A program made the position numbers and the translations under genes. The notes beneath the pieces were generated by a model that worked only from the letters and a program-made list of their open reading frames with translations, was not told the origin of the DNA and ran no database searches. A stretch of DNA of 64,000 bases. Source: Ignavibacteriales bacterium. GTDB taxonomy: Bacteria; Bacteroidota; Ignavibacteria; Ignavibacteriales; Ignavibacteriaceae. The first letter of the stretch is position 1. The number at the start of each line of letters is the position of its first letter. The stretch spans positions 298,842 to 362,841 of the forward strand of contig DPRR01000007.1 in assembly GCA_003538625.1 (NCBI GenBank). Reading direction: 5' to 3'. This document shows positions 36,064 to 45,095 of this stretch, one piece after another.

Positions 36064-36412
36064 GATAGATAAAAAACAAATTTCAAAAGATTACAAACAA
36101 CAAAAACAGCCCGCGGGTATTTACGCGGTTCACAACAAAGTTGATAACAAAATGTATATCGGCACAAGTAAAAACTTACCAGCAGTTGTTAGAAGATTTG
36201 AGTTTACCTTACATATGGAAAGTTTTCCTTACCAGGAATTAATAGATGATTACAAAAAACTCGGTAAAGAAAATTTTGAAATTAAAATTCTTGATGAACT
36301 TGAATTAAAAAACGAAACTGATAAAGAAATTGATACCGAACTAATCTCACTTGAAGAATTATGGATCGAAAAACTAAAAGAAGAAGGCGTAATTTTTTAT
36401 AACAAAAAATAA
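36062..36412 (+). CDS. GIY-YIG nuclease superfamily protein
   Basis: 116 aa from the ATG at 36062. A longer in-frame start at 35996 is rejected because it reads the repeat out of its own frame. GIY at residues 19-21 (AGIYAVHN) and YIG at 32-34 (MYIGTSKNL) are present, with Arg at RRFEF downstream and a Glu at the SLEELWIEK helix as the expected metal ligand. Small single-domain members are often of unknown DNA-processing role. The start sits right after the orphan repeat; the next gene begins 9 nt after the stop. Confidence 0.85.
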   Translation: MIDKKQISKDYKQQKQPAGIYAVHNKVDNKMYIGTSKNLPAVVRRFEFTLHMESFPYQELIDDYKKLGKENFEIKILDELELKNETDKEIDTELISLEELWIEKLKEEGVIFYNKK

Positions 36413-36421
36413 GATAACATT

Positions 36422-37036
36422 ATGGCAAAAAAAGACCCAAGAGTAGATTTATACATTTCTAAATCTGCAGAATTTGCAAAACCAATTTTAATCCACCTGA
36501 GAGAACTTGTGCACACCGCTTGCCCGGATGTAGAAGAAACAATAAAATGGGGCTTTGCAAGTTTTGATTATAACGGTCCTATGTGCAGTATGGCTTCCTT
36601 TAAACAGCATTGTGCTTTTGGATTCTGGAAAGCATCATTGATGAAAGACAAAACACTTATTTCAAATGCTGAATCTGAATCCGCAATGGGTCATTACGGA
36701 AAGATCAAATCACTAAAAGATCTGCCTTCTGATAAAAAAATTATTTCACACATAAAAGATGCAATGAAATTAAATGATCTGGGAATTAAACTTCCACCCA
36801 GAAAAGTAAAATCAGTTAAAAAAGAACTCTCTGTTCCGGATTATTTTTTAAAACAGTTAAAGAAAAACAAAAAAGCTTTTACGGTATTTGAAAATTTTAG
36901 TACCTCGCACAAAAGAGAATATGTAGAGTGGATTACTGAGGCAAAAACAGATGAAACTAAAAATCGCAGAATGGAAACAGCAATTGAGTGGATGTCCGAA
37001 GGCAAATCCCGTAATTGGAAGTATACGAGAAAATAA
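36422..37036 (+). CDS. YdeI/OmpD-associated family protein with DUF1801 domain
   Basis: 204 aa. N-terminal DUF1801 (YdhG-like) fold: ILIHLRELVHTACPDVEETIKWGFASFDY, then C-terminal YdeI-type helices with the PDYFLKQLKKNKKAFTVFENFS block and KREYVEWI. Cytoplasmic; associated with stress genes in other bacteria but biochemically unclear. Part of a three-gene run with the GIY-YIG and DinB genes. Confidence 0.88.
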   Translation: MAKKDPRVDLYISKSAEFAKPILIHLRELVHTACPDVEETIKWGFASFDYNGPMCSMASFKQHCAFGFWKASLMKDKTLISNAESESAMGHYGKIKSLKDLPSDKKIISHIKDAMKLNDLGIKLPPRKVKSVKKELSVPDYFLKQLKKNKKAFTVFENFSTSHKREYVEWITEAKTDETKNRRMETAIEWMSEGKSRNWKYTRK

Positions 37037-37051
37037 TTTGGAGAAGATATT

Positions 37052-37579
37052 TTGAACGAACCGGATAACACCGATGCTTTGTTGCAGCATTTGAAATGGG
37101 CCGATGCTGAAGTGTGGAAAAAAGTGCTGGCACTAAATGCTCCCGAAAAAGATGAGAGAATAACAAAACTTTTATATCATCTTCACCAGGTTCAATATGC
37201 TTTTTATTTTCTTTGGAGTGGATTGCCTGTTGAGATTGCAAAGCCGGAATCTTTTACAAATTTAAATTCAATTGCTAAATGGGGATTCGATTATCAGAAT
37301 AAATTAGATGAATTTCTTCAATCAAATAAAGCAGATGAAAAAGAAAAATTAATTGATATTCCATGGTCAAAATTTTTAGAAAGAAAAACCGGAAAGAAAG
37401 TTGTTACTGCAACTTTACGGGAAACTATGTTTCAGGTTGCTTTGCATAGTACTTATCATCGCGGACAGATAAACACCCGTTTGCGTGAATTAGGGGGCGA
37501 ACCGCCAAGTGTTGATTTTATAATCTGGATTTGGCTTAACAAGCCTAACGCTGATTGGAGCTATTTATTCCAACCTTAA
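37052..37579 (+). CDS. DinB family protein
   Basis: 175 aa starting TTG with GGAGAAG upstream. Four-helix DinB fold with the metal-binding His pattern: one near HLHQVQYAF (~47) and the pair in ALHSTYHRGQINTRLRELGG (~130-150). DinB-fold proteins include thiol-S-transferases; the thiol is unknown. Another, YfiT-type, member lies at 51154. It follows the YdeI-like gene by 15 nt. Confidence 0.88.
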   Translation: MNEPDNTDALLQHLKWADAEVWKKVLALNAPEKDERITKLLYHLHQVQYAFYFLWSGLPVEIAKPESFTNLNSIAKWGFDYQNKLDEFLQSNKADEKEKLIDIPWSKFLERKTGKKVVTATLRETMFQVALHSTYHRGQINTRLRELGGEPPSVDFIIWIWLNKPNADWSYLFQP

Positions 37580-37670
37580 ACTATCATATGAATAATAAAA
37601 CATTGTTCCTTAATCCAAAATTTTTATGTCCGATCGTAAAAAAATTATTATTTTTGTTTGAGATTTATAC

Positions 37671-38303
37671 TTGAGAAAATTTTTTTATTCTAAAATGATG
37701 ATACTAATGATCGTCATTTTTTTAATGTTTTGTCCTAATCACTCTTATTCACAAAATGATTCAACAGCAATTAATCTTGAATCCTCATCTTTTCCCCTAA
37801 AATTTTTAGAATTCGGATTAGAATATTATTCCCCATCACACTGGAACAGACAAATTAAAACTATAAACATAAATGGATTTATAGGAAAAGAATTTGTAAA
37901 ATCAATTGGTCTGTATTTATTTGCCGGAGCTACTATTACACATGCCTGGGGAAATATTATCGCTGTAAATAAATACAATAAGGAAGAAAAATTCCAAACT
38001 TCGGCAATGGGAATTGGACCCGTAGTGTTAGTCCGTGTGCAGCCGCTTACTATTGGCAGATTTTCTTTCTCGGTTGATGGGCTTGGCGGAATTATCCTCT
38101 ACAATAAATCTTTTCCACCTGGTGGAGATTACTACAACTTTATGTTTCGTTTGGGCAGCACGATAGCATTCTACCTGGGCAATGATTTAAATCTGAATAT
38201 TGGATTAAGACGAATGCATATTTCTAACGGTCAGGGTGTAGGTTCTTTTAATCCCTTTTATGAAGGCGCGGGATTATCTTTAAATGTTTCTAAAAAATTG
38301 TAA
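37671..38303 (+). CDS. PagL-like lipid A 3-O-deacylase / acyloxyacyl hydrolase
   Basis: 210 aa with a signal peptide (cleavage near SYSQN) and an alternating beta-barrel pattern ending in VSKKL. Near the C-terminus the motif MHISNG...NPFYEGAG fits the PagL catalytic triad: His and Ser two apart (H-I-S-N) and a Glu 15 residues after the His, where P. aeruginosa PagL has H126, S128 and E140. PagL sits in the outer membrane and removes the 3-acyl chain of lipid A. Start could be TTG at 37671 or ATG at 37686. Assignment rests mainly on this motif. Confidence 0.65.
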   Translation: MRKFFYSKMMILMIVIFLMFCPNHSYSQNDSTAINLESSSFPLKFLEFGLEYYSPSHWNRQIKTININGFIGKEFVKSIGLYLFAGATITHAWGNIIAVNKYNKEEKFQTSAMGIGPVVLVRVQPLTIGRFSFSVDGLGGIILYNKSFPPGGDYYNFMFRLGSTIAFYLGNDLNLNIGLRRMHISNGQGVGSFNPFYEGAGLSLNVSKKL

Positions 38304-38375
38304 TTTTTATTTTTGTAATATATATCTTATAAAAATTTTAATACTGATTAAATTAAAACAAATGCAGAGCTACTT

Positions 38376-39308
38376 ATGAAAACAATACTGTTAATAGTTT
38401 CTCTATTTTTTCAATACTCCTTTGCGCAAACCCTCACCGTTCCTTCTTACTATCAAAAAGATGAAAATTTATCACGGGATCTACAAAAAATTGTTAATGA
38501 ACTTGATCTTAATAAAAATTTTGATGTTGGCGAAGACGGAATAGAGCAAATATCTTTAGCTGTAATTGATATATCCGGGAAACAACCAATGCTTGCAGGA
38601 GTTAATTATGACAATTTTATTTATCCTGCTTCAGTTTATAAAATGTATGTTGCGGCAGAAATTCTGAATCAGGTATCGCAGAAAAAATATTCTTTGTATA
38701 AAACTTATATTGCTAAAGAACCAAACGTTGTTGATAGATCAAAACAAATTGATAATGATCCGCGCCCGCTATTAAAAGATAACGATACTGTTACGGTTAA
38801 TTATCTGCTGGATCTAATGATAACCCGAAGTGATAATTCTGCAGCAAATTGTTTGATTGATCTTGCACAAAGAAGAAACATTGATAGTCTTCTTCATACT
38901 TACGGCTGGTACGGCAGCGAGGTAACAAGAAAGTTTTTGAAAAGAAAGTTTGAAGATCCCGGTTATGAAAATATACGAGGAACTGAAACGTGTGCACTGC
39001 ATGCTGCTGATTTTATGTATAAGATTTATTCAAATACGCTGGTTAACGAATGGGTTAGTCGTCAAATGAAAACTTTGCTGGGCAGACAACTGGATGTTTC
39101 AAAACTTTCAACAGGTTTGCCGCAACGCGCAATGTTTTATCACAAAACAGGCTGGTTTGCTTATTGGACAAACGATGTGGGAATTGTTGTTGATGGTAAG
39201 GTAAAATATATTATTGCCTGTTTCATTCCGCTTGAAGAGGAACTGGCCTTACCAAAATTTAAAATCCTATCAGAAAAAGTTTATGAATTGATGAAAAGTA
39301 AAAATTAG
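38376..39308 (+). CDS. Secreted serine hydrolase, class A beta-lactamase-like
   Basis: 310 aa with a signal peptide (cleavage near SFAQT). Three penicillin-recognition motifs are in order: SVYK (S-x-x-K, ~85), SDN (~152) and KTG (~255). No clear E166-type Glu was found, so it may be a peptidase or non-hydrolytic relative rather than a true beta-lactamase. Periplasmic. Resistance cannot be claimed from sequence. It precedes the RAYT gene by 4 nt. Confidence 0.85.
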   Translation: MKTILLIVSLFFQYSFAQTLTVPSYYQKDENLSRDLQKIVNELDLNKNFDVGEDGIEQISLAVIDISGKQPMLAGVNYDNFIYPASVYKMYVAAEILNQVSQKKYSLYKTYIAKEPNVVDRSKQIDNDPRPLLKDNDTVTVNYLLDLMITRSDNSAANCLIDLAQRRNIDSLLHTYGWYGSEVTRKFLKRKFEDPGYENIRGTETCALHAADFMYKIYSNTLVNEWVSRQMKTLLGRQLDVSKLSTGLPQRAMFYHKTGWFAYWTNDVGIVVDGKVKYIIACFIPLEEELALPKFKILSEKVYELMKSKN

Positions 39309-39312
39309 TTTT

Positions 39313-39873
39313 ATGGGGTTGTATAAAAACAAATTTAAAACAATATCTATCAGATTACAAAATTGGAATTATGCAAATCCTTGGTGGTACTTTGTTACCA
39401 TTAATACGAAGAATCATAAAGAATTATTTGGAGAGATTAACAGTGGAAAAATGATTTTGAATGATGTCGGTAAAATGGCAGAAAAGATTTGGTTGGATAT
39501 ACCGGAGCATTTTTCATTTGCTGAATTAGACTATTTTGTAATTATGCCAAACCATATACATGGCATACTTATATTAAATGATCATTGTAAAGACGTTGCA
39601 TGCAACGTCTCTACACTAGCTGTAAATGCTAAATTTTCCAAACTTTCGCCAAAAAAATATACACTTTCTACTGTTATTCGTTCTTATAAATCCGCAGTAA
39701 CTAAATGGTGCAATAAGAATGAAATACTATTCGAATGGCAACCAAGATATTTTGATCGAATAATTCGGAACGAAACCGAACTTTATAATATCAGAAAATA
39801 TATAGAGCAAAATCCGCTTAAGTGGGAGATCGAAAAGAATAATCCGGATAACATTGATTATGATTTATTATAA
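39313..39873 (+). CDS. REP-associated tyrosine transposase (RAYT, IS200-like Y1)
   Basis: 186 aa. HUH nuclease motif HIH in MPNHIHGI (~80) and the nucleophile Tyr in VIRSYKSAVTKWCN (~124), with the family C-terminus ENPLKWEI. RAYTs are domesticated single-copy transposases that handle REP palindromes. A 30-bp palindrome lies inside this gene. It has no inverted ends and no sister copies in the window. The last 16 bases overlap the convergent epimerase-like gene's end. Confidence 0.9.
   Translation: MGLYKNKFKTISIRLQNWNYANPWWYFVTINTKNHKELFGEINSGKMILNDVGKMAEKIWLDIPEHFSFAELDYFVIMPNHIHGILILNDHCKDVACNVSTLAVNAKFSKLSPKKYTLSTVIRSYKSAVTKWCNKNEILFEWQPRYFDRIIRNETELYNIRKYIEQNPLKWEIEKNNPDNIDYDLL
39586..39615. 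repeat. REP-like palindrome inside the RAYT gene
   Basis: AGACGTTGCATGCAACGTCT (39591-39610) is a perfect 20-bp palindrome. The flanks TGTAA and CTACA extend it to 30 bp with a single mismatched pair. It encodes DVACNVST within the transposase. Confidence 0.85.
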
Positions 39874-40799
39874 ACTAACTCTTGTATCGATTTTACTGTC
39901 TCAGCAATTCCAGTCTGATAACTTGTTGGTTTAAAATTAAATGCGCTCTCAAATTTTGTGCTGTCAAATAAATAATCATATTCGTTTTGATATAACATTT
40001 CTATACTTTCTTTAACAACAGGAACAAACAAACCTGCCAACTGTATCATCCATTTTTTTAATACCGTATACCTTGGCTCAATACCAAATGCCTTTGCAGC
40101 AGCCTCGATAAATTCTTTTCCCGTTAGTACATTTTTGTCTGTTGGCAGATGCCAGATTTGATTATAAGCTGAAATAGTGTTTCCCAATATTGCAGTTGCT
40201 TTGCCTGCGTCGGGAGTATACGTCATAGAGTGTTTTTTATTTGCATCTAAAAACCACTGTGCCTTTTTCCCTTTTTTAAAATTATCAAACACTGTTACAG
40301 TAACAAAGCTTAAAGGTGTATTTGGTCCGTAAAAATCAGCAGCCCTGGCAATTATTGCATCAAGACTTCCCTTTTCAACTTCACTCATTATCATTTGTGC
40401 AATTTGTGCTCTTACTTCTCCCTTTTTGCTGGATGGACGAACAAGGGTATCCTCTTTCATCCAGCCATTAACCAACCCGTAAGCATAAACGTTATCAAAA
40501 AAAACTAACTTTGCTTTATGTGTTTTACAGGCATCGATAACATTTTTCATTATCACGGGCCATTCGTTTTTCCAGACACTTGTTTTGTACTTCAATCCTG
40601 CTGTTAAATAAACAACATCGGAACCTTTAACCGCGTTTAGAACCTGTTGTTCATTCATTAAATCTGCGGCAACTATTTCATCTGCAGGATTTACTTTTTT
40701 AGGATTACGACTTACAAGTCTGATTTTTTGTGTGTATTGTGTTAAAGATTTAGCCAGTTCGCTGCCAATTATACCGGTTGAGCCTAAAATTGTTTGCAT
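39858..40799 (-). CDS. NAD(P)-dependent epimerase/dehydratase-like protein (extended SDR)
   Basis: 313 aa. Rossmann motif GSTGIIGSELAKSL begins at residue 6, followed by the NADP-type segment RLVSRNPKKV and the strand VVYLTAGLKYKT. The SDR catalytic Tyr-x3-Lys is not clear (FDNVYAYGL is in the right place), so catalysis is uncertain. Nearest relatives are NmrA/YwnB-like or epimerase-type proteins that act on small metabolites. A single gene on the minus strand. Confidence 0.8.
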   Translation of the reverse strand: MQTILGSTGIIGSELAKSLTQYTQKIRLVSRNPKKVNPADEIVAADLMNEQQVLNAVKGSDVVYLTAGLKYKTSVWKNEWPVIMKNVIDACKTHKAKLVFFDNVYAYGLVNGWMKEDTLVRPSSKKGEVRAQIAQMIMSEVEKGSLDAIIARAADFYGPNTPLSFVTVTVFDNFKKGKKAQWFLDANKKHSMTYTPDAGKATAILGNTISAYNQIWHLPTDKNVLTGKEFIEAAAKAFGIEPRYTVLKKWMIQLAGLFVPVVKESIEMLYQNEYDYLFDSTKFESAFNFKPTSYQTGIAETVKSIQELVYNKS

Positions 40800-40957
40800 T
40801 GTATGAACCTAAAAATAAATGTTTAATTCTCTTTGGTTTAAATATGGGGCAGGAATTAAAAAATTGTTTTAGCAGAAATCACATCCAGGCAGTAAAAATA
40901 AATCCCTTTCTGCATTATTCATCAGAAAGGGATCTTAAAAAAAGCTTTATTTAAATT

Positions 40958-41782
40958 TTACTTTAATTCAGTTAACCAGTTTTGGGCAAATGTTCTGGCG
41001 GCATTAACGGATTCTTTACCGGCTCTGTAATACAGTTTCCACTGGCTGTCTTTATACTCATACTGCTGATCAACAAATTTTAATTTACCATCTTTATTCT
41101 TTGTTGTTTTTGCATCAAAATTAATATCTGCTGATTTATCCAGAAAAGCATTTATCCATTTTTTAATCATTGGTTTGGGATTATCTACAGGATATTCTTT
41201 TTCCCATTCCGCAACTTTATTTTTATAATCATCCATCTGCATTTGATAACCCTGTTTAATGTACTCATCCATCTCCGGCTTATACATTGTTTTTTCAGGA
41301 TCATCGATATCTTTTAGCTGCTGCTTTAAACTTTTAATTATATCATCAAATATTGCCTGCTGATCTTTTGCTGCCTGCAATCTTGATTTTTCCATTTCCG
41401 CAATACTGTTTTTTGTGCTTTCGCGTGCTTCATTTTTTAACTGCTCAGAATATTTAGGTTCCTCCGGGGCTGTGGGTTTCCTGTCTTCTCTTAGTTGATT
41501 ATACTTTTTTGTAAACTCTTTAGACAAAACATAATCTTTAATGTTCTTCCCCGTAGATTCAATAATTGATATCCTGTCTCCTACAGCCATATCTCTTAAC
41601 ATTTTTACATTTGGAATATAAAATGAAGGTCCGCTTACTGCATAAAAGATATTAGATTTAGCATTATCTTCCTCAATTTTAAATTGCTGAAGAAGGCTTT
41701 TTAATTTGTCATCAATAATATGCCCGGCAGTAAATCCAAGAACTAACACTATTATCGGAAGAATGAAAATTATTTTTTTCAT
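40958..41782 (-). CDS. Secreted or membrane-anchored helical protein, unknown
   Basis: 274 aa with an N-terminal hydrophobic segment (FILPIIVLVLGFTAG) that may be a signal or anchor. The rest is highly charged and mostly helical, with a likely coiled coil at ~115-165 (NSIAEMEKSRLQAAKDQQAI). The C-terminal 40 residues (QYEYKDSQWKLYYRAGKES) look globular. No family recognised. It is divergent from the tag gene. Confidence 0.6.
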   Translation of the reverse strand: MKKIIFILPIIVLVLGFTAGHIIDDKLKSLLQQFKIEEDNAKSNIFYAVSGPSFYIPNVKMLRDMAVGDRISIIESTGKNIKDYVLSKEFTKKYNQLREDRKPTAPEEPKYSEQLKNEARESTKNSIAEMEKSRLQAAKDQQAIFDDIIKSLKQQLKDIDDPEKTMYKPEMDEYIKQGYQMQMDDYKNKVAEWEKEYPVDNPKPMIKKWINAFLDKSADINFDAKTTKNKDGKLKFVDQQYEYKDSQWKLYYRAGKESVNAARTFAQNWLTELK

Positions 41783-41926
41783 AAAATATGCTCCGGATAA
41801 AATTAAAATAGAAGTTTGTCATAAAAATCTAAATTAGATTGTTCATCTACAAATATTATAATAAAATATTTGGCAGAGACTAACCGTTAGTATTAACTTT
41901 AGCAAAACATTTTATTAATAACAATT

Positions 41927-42505
41927 ATGAACAAAAAAATGGATAATAAAACACGGTGTCCCTGGCCCTCAAACGATGATCTTTACATCAAATATCACGA
42001 TACAGAATGGGGAGTTCCTGTTCACAATGATAAAAAACTTTTTGAGTTTCTTTTACTCGAAGGTTTTCAGGCAGGATTAAGCTGGCGGACAATCCTTTAC
42101 AAAAGACAAAACTTTCGTAAAGCGTTTGATAATTTTGATTTTAACAAAGTTGCAAAGTATAATAAAAGAAAAATTAACTCTTTAATGAATGATGCAGGAA
42201 TTATTCGAAACCAATTAAAAATTAATTCCGCCGTAAGTAATGCAAAAGCATTTATAGCCGTTAGAAAAGAGTTTGGTACCTTTGATAAATACATCTGGCG
42301 TTTTGTTGATGGCAAACCAATAAAAAATAATTTTAAATCCTTAAAAGAACTTCCTGCAAGAACAGAACTTTCTGATTTAATAAGTAATGATTTGAAGAAA
42401 CGTGGTTTCAACTTCGTAGGTTCAACAATTGTTTATGCACATATGCAGGCAACAGGCATGGTTAACGATCATCTTGTGAATTGCTTTAGGTACAATAAAA
42501 CTTAA
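41927..42505 (+). CDS. tag: DNA-3-methyladenine glycosylase I
   Basis: 192 aa, the usual Tag size. Tag removes 3-methyladenine from DNA in base-excision repair. The family N-terminus CPWPSNDDLYIKYHDTEWGVP (~12-32) includes the first zinc-ligand Cys and the YHDTEWG box; the C-terminal HLVNCF with its His and Cys completes the zinc site. The substrate helix FLLLEGFQAGLSWRTIL is also present. A short upstream in-frame extension (MNKK) makes the start ambiguous by four codons. Confidence 0.95.
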   Translation: MNKKMDNKTRCPWPSNDDLYIKYHDTEWGVPVHNDKKLFEFLLLEGFQAGLSWRTILYKRQNFRKAFDNFDFNKVAKYNKRKINSLMNDAGIIRNQLKINSAVSNAKAFIAVRKEFGTFDKYIWRFVDGKPIKNNFKSLKELPARTELSDLISNDLKKRGFNFVGSTIVYAHMQATGMVNDHLVNCFRYNKT

Positions 42506-42613
42506 AAAAATATATGAAGGGTTGATTTATAAATCAAAATTTGTAATATTCAAAATAGAATTGAGCACAGTTTTATTTAAGTAACAACCATTTATTAATA
42601 AACAAAGAGGTGT

Positions 42614-44359
42614 ATGATGAAACTTTGTACAATCTTATTTGCCTTCTTATTATTAACCGCCGCTTTCCCTCAGGAACAGATAAGAACTACTTATTATGAT
42701 TTAACAATTGCTGCGGAACAAAATCCACAGCTTGTTTATGAAGCCAGGCAGCTTACCGAAAAACTTGGATTGCCCCACACAATCTATACACCCGATGGCG
42801 TTTTTATTGAAGCGCGGGGAATTGAAAACGGAAAAGTATTGTATGCTGTAGTTAACAATGTTGCCGATGCTTTAAACTCTGGAAGTGTTGCGACATGGGA
42901 AAATATTCAATCACAATACGATCTTAGTAAAGCCAGAATGCATTACGTAAACAGGGCAACACAAAATCCGGCTTTAGGTTTTCCGGAAGCACACTACACA
43001 GAAGCAGTTACATATTTGATGGTTATCGAATCTACAAATGACAAAGTTATGCTCTTTAATCCTAACAATGGTGACCTGATTGACGCAAATTTTATTGTTG
43101 ATGCGGCCAATTTTGCAACTCCAATTGAAGCTCTGCTTTCACCTGTCCTGACTGTATTAACATCCAATCAGATTGGTGATAATGTTGTTATCCATGATAC
43201 AAGCGGAATATTTAACTCGGTTTTTTATGGTGGTAACACAAATGTTCTGGATAATATTAGAGGCACTGCTTTTACAGCCGGCTTTTCGTCGCTGCTTGTT
43301 ACTGTAGGCGGCGGGGCTAATGCTGATGCAGTTGCTCAATTCGATCCCGCTGGAAATTATATAGGCAATTTTATCCCAAACGGATACAATGGTTTACTTA
43401 GTCCTTTTGATATTGCGTTCAGGACAAATGATTGTTTAGTCGCAGGCATTAACAGTGATGCTGTTCATAGATATAGTTTAACGGGAGATTCGCTTGGTCC
43501 TTTTGCAGTCGGTATTAGTTTTCCCGAACAAATAGAATTTGCACCGAATGGAAATGTTTTAGTAGTTAACTTTTCAACCCCAAACTCCGGCGTAATTGTT
43601 TATGATTCACTGGGATCACAGCTTGCAGTTTTAGCTGGCGTAACCGGCAACAGAGGGGTTTATGTTTTAGGTAACGGTAACATACTAACAACAAACGGTG
43701 CAGGTGTTCACGAAATTAATCCGACAACAGGCGCACTAATCAGAACAATTGTTGCTGGTGTATCCGGCAGATTTATTTCCCCAATGGATTTCGATCTCAT
43801 CCCGGTTGAGCTTACTTCATTTGTTGGTTCAAGCGTTAACGGTAATGTTGTGCTTAACTGGAACACTGCTACTGAAACAAATAACTCCGGATTTGAAATT
43901 CAGCGCAGTACAGACAAAGTTAATTTTTCAAATGTTGCTTTTGTTCCCGGCTTTGGTACAACAACAGAACCAAGAAGCTATTCCTACACAGATAACTCGG
44001 TTAACAACGGAAAATATTATTACAGGTTAAGACAAATTGATTACAACGGTGCATTTGCATATTCACAAATTGTAGAAGTTGATGTTTCTGCCCCGATAGA
44101 ATTTGCATTAACCCAAAACTATCCTAATCCATTTAACCCATCAACAATAATAAGCTACAGCATACCGCAGAACTCTTTTGTAACGTTAAAAGTTTATGAC
44201 ATAATCGGAAATGAAATTGCAACACTTGTTAATGAATCTAAATCTGCAGGTAAGTATGATGTAAGATTTGATGCATCCAACTTAAGTAACGGAGTTTACT
44301 TCTACACAATTAAAGCAGATAATTTTACTTCTTCAAAGAAGATGATCTTGATGAAATAA
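42614..44359 (+). CDS. Secreted protein with beta-propeller and T9SS sorting domain
   Basis: 581 aa with a signal peptide (cleavage near AAFPQE). Residues ~195-390 look like a propeller with NHL/SMP-type blades (FDPAGNYIGNFIPNG, FAPNGNVLVVNF, GNGNILTTNGAGV), then a fibronectin-like domain (VELTSFVGSSVNGNVVLNWN) and the T9SS signature NYPNPFNPSTIISYSIP with terminal SSKKMILMK. AGAGG precedes the ATG. Extracellular or surface. Followed by a hairpin repeat and a strong terminator. Confidence 0.88.
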   Translation: MMKLCTILFAFLLLTAAFPQEQIRTTYYDLTIAAEQNPQLVYEARQLTEKLGLPHTIYTPDGVFIEARGIENGKVLYAVVNNVADALNSGSVATWENIQSQYDLSKARMHYVNRATQNPALGFPEAHYTEAVTYLMVIESTNDKVMLFNPNNGDLIDANFIVDAANFATPIEALLSPVLTVLTSNQIGDNVVIHDTSGIFNSVFYGGNTNVLDNIRGTAFTAGFSSLLVTVGGGANADAVAQFDPAGNYIGNFIPNGYNGLLSPFDIAFRTNDCLVAGINSDAVHRYSLTGDSLGPFAVGISFPEQIEFAPNGNVLVVNFSTPNSGVIVYDSLGSQLAVLAGVTGNRGVYVLGNGNILTTNGAGVHEINPTTGALIRTIVAGVSGRFISPMDFDLIPVELTSFVGSSVNGNVVLNWNTATETNNSGFEIQRSTDKVNFSNVAFVPGFGTTTEPRSYSYTDNSVNNGKYYYRLRQIDYNGAFAYSQIVEVDVSAPIEFALTQNYPNPFNPSTIISYSIPQNSFVTLKVYDIIGNEIATLVNESKSAGKYDVRFDASNLSNGVYFYTIKADNFTSSKKMILMK

Positions 44360-44367
44360 TGTATCTG

Positions 44368-44410
44368 TCATCCCCAAGCTTGTCACACTGAGCAGAGTCG
44401 AAGTGCGGGG
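44368..44410. repeat. Degenerate dispersed hairpin repeat
   Basis: GTCATCCCCAAGCTTGTCACACTGAGC... : a hybrid of two overlapping units of the GTCA...TGAC family, with GAGCAGAGTCGAAGTG at its core. Confidence 0.55.
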
Positions 44411-44439
44411 GCTAAAGGGTGAAAGGATTTAAAAAGTTA

Positions 44440-44470
44440 AAGGCACGATTAACATCGTGCCTTTTTTATT
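44440..44470. terminator. Bidirectional rho-independent terminator
   Basis: Perfect 10-bp stem AAGGCACGAT (44440-44449) / ATCGTGCCTT (44454-44463), loop TAAC, then TTTTATTT on plus. On the minus strand it follows the stop at 44478 and is trailed by TTTAACTTTTT. Confidence 0.88.
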
Positions 44471-44477
44471 TACAAGA

Positions 44478-44972
44478 TTATTTTCGCGCTAATGTAAAGA
44501 TGTAACGCATTGCCCCGTCATCATCAGGTTTTTGTGCAAGCGTTAAGTAATTGTCAGTCGATTCAAATTCAAATCCTTCATCCCCGCCGCCGTGGTCCCA
44601 TTCCTCGTATGGCTCTAATCCGGCTTCAGAAATTATTGAAACAAAATAAAATGATCTTTCCTCATTACTGCTGAATTCCTTAACGAAAAAAATATCCTCA
44701 TCGGTATCCCCAACAACACGTATGTAATAATCGTCGTTTGGTATCATTTTATTAAAATCCATTGCATAATAACTTGTATCTTCTTCATCCTCCTGGTCAA
44801 AGTATTCAAGATTGGTAAGTTCAAATCCGTTAAACTTCATAAATTTTTGTGCTTCAAATTTATCGTCAGATACTTCCAGAAGCTGAAGCAAATCTCCAAA
44901 CTTTAAATACTGGGCACTTGCTGTGCCAATGTTAAAAAAGAATATAAAAAACAGTAAACCATACTTTAACAT
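44478..44972 (-). CDS. Secreted acidic protein, unknown
   Basis: 164 aa from the ATG at 44972, selected because GGGAGA lies 8 nt before it and a signal peptide starts there (cleavage near GTASAQ). A longer in-frame start at 45032 would bury the signal. The mature part is very acidic (DQEDEEDTSYYA, WDHGGGDEGFEFES). Two similar segments (EVSDDKFEAQKFMKFNGFEL; then FVSIISEAGLEPYEEW) hint at a weak repeat. Function unknown; periplasmic or surface. Confidence 0.65.
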   Translation of the reverse strand: MLKYGLLFFIFFFNIGTASAQYLKFGDLLQLLEVSDDKFEAQKFMKFNGFELTNLEYFDQEDEEDTSYYAMDFNKMIPNDDYYIRVVGDTDEDIFFVKEFSSNEERSFYFVSIISEAGLEPYEEWDHGGGDEGFEFESTDNYLTLAQKPDDDGAMRYIFTLARK

Positions 44973-45095
44973 TTTTATTCTCCCTTGTGGTTTTTGATGT
45001 GAATCATTTATTTGAGTGATGTTTAATTCCATACAACATAAGAAAGCCGCACAAAAATTTTAATCCTTCGGATTACGCTAAAGTTAAAAAGGGAT

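Noticed and set aside
38376..39308. Antibiotic-resistance beta-lactamase
   Set aside because: SxxK, SDN and KTG are present but no omega-loop Glu was found, and many chromosomal serine hydrolases share these motifs.
44972..45032. Start of the acidic secreted protein at 45032
   Set aside because: It would place 20 polar residues before the signal peptide; the inner ATG has a better ribosome site.
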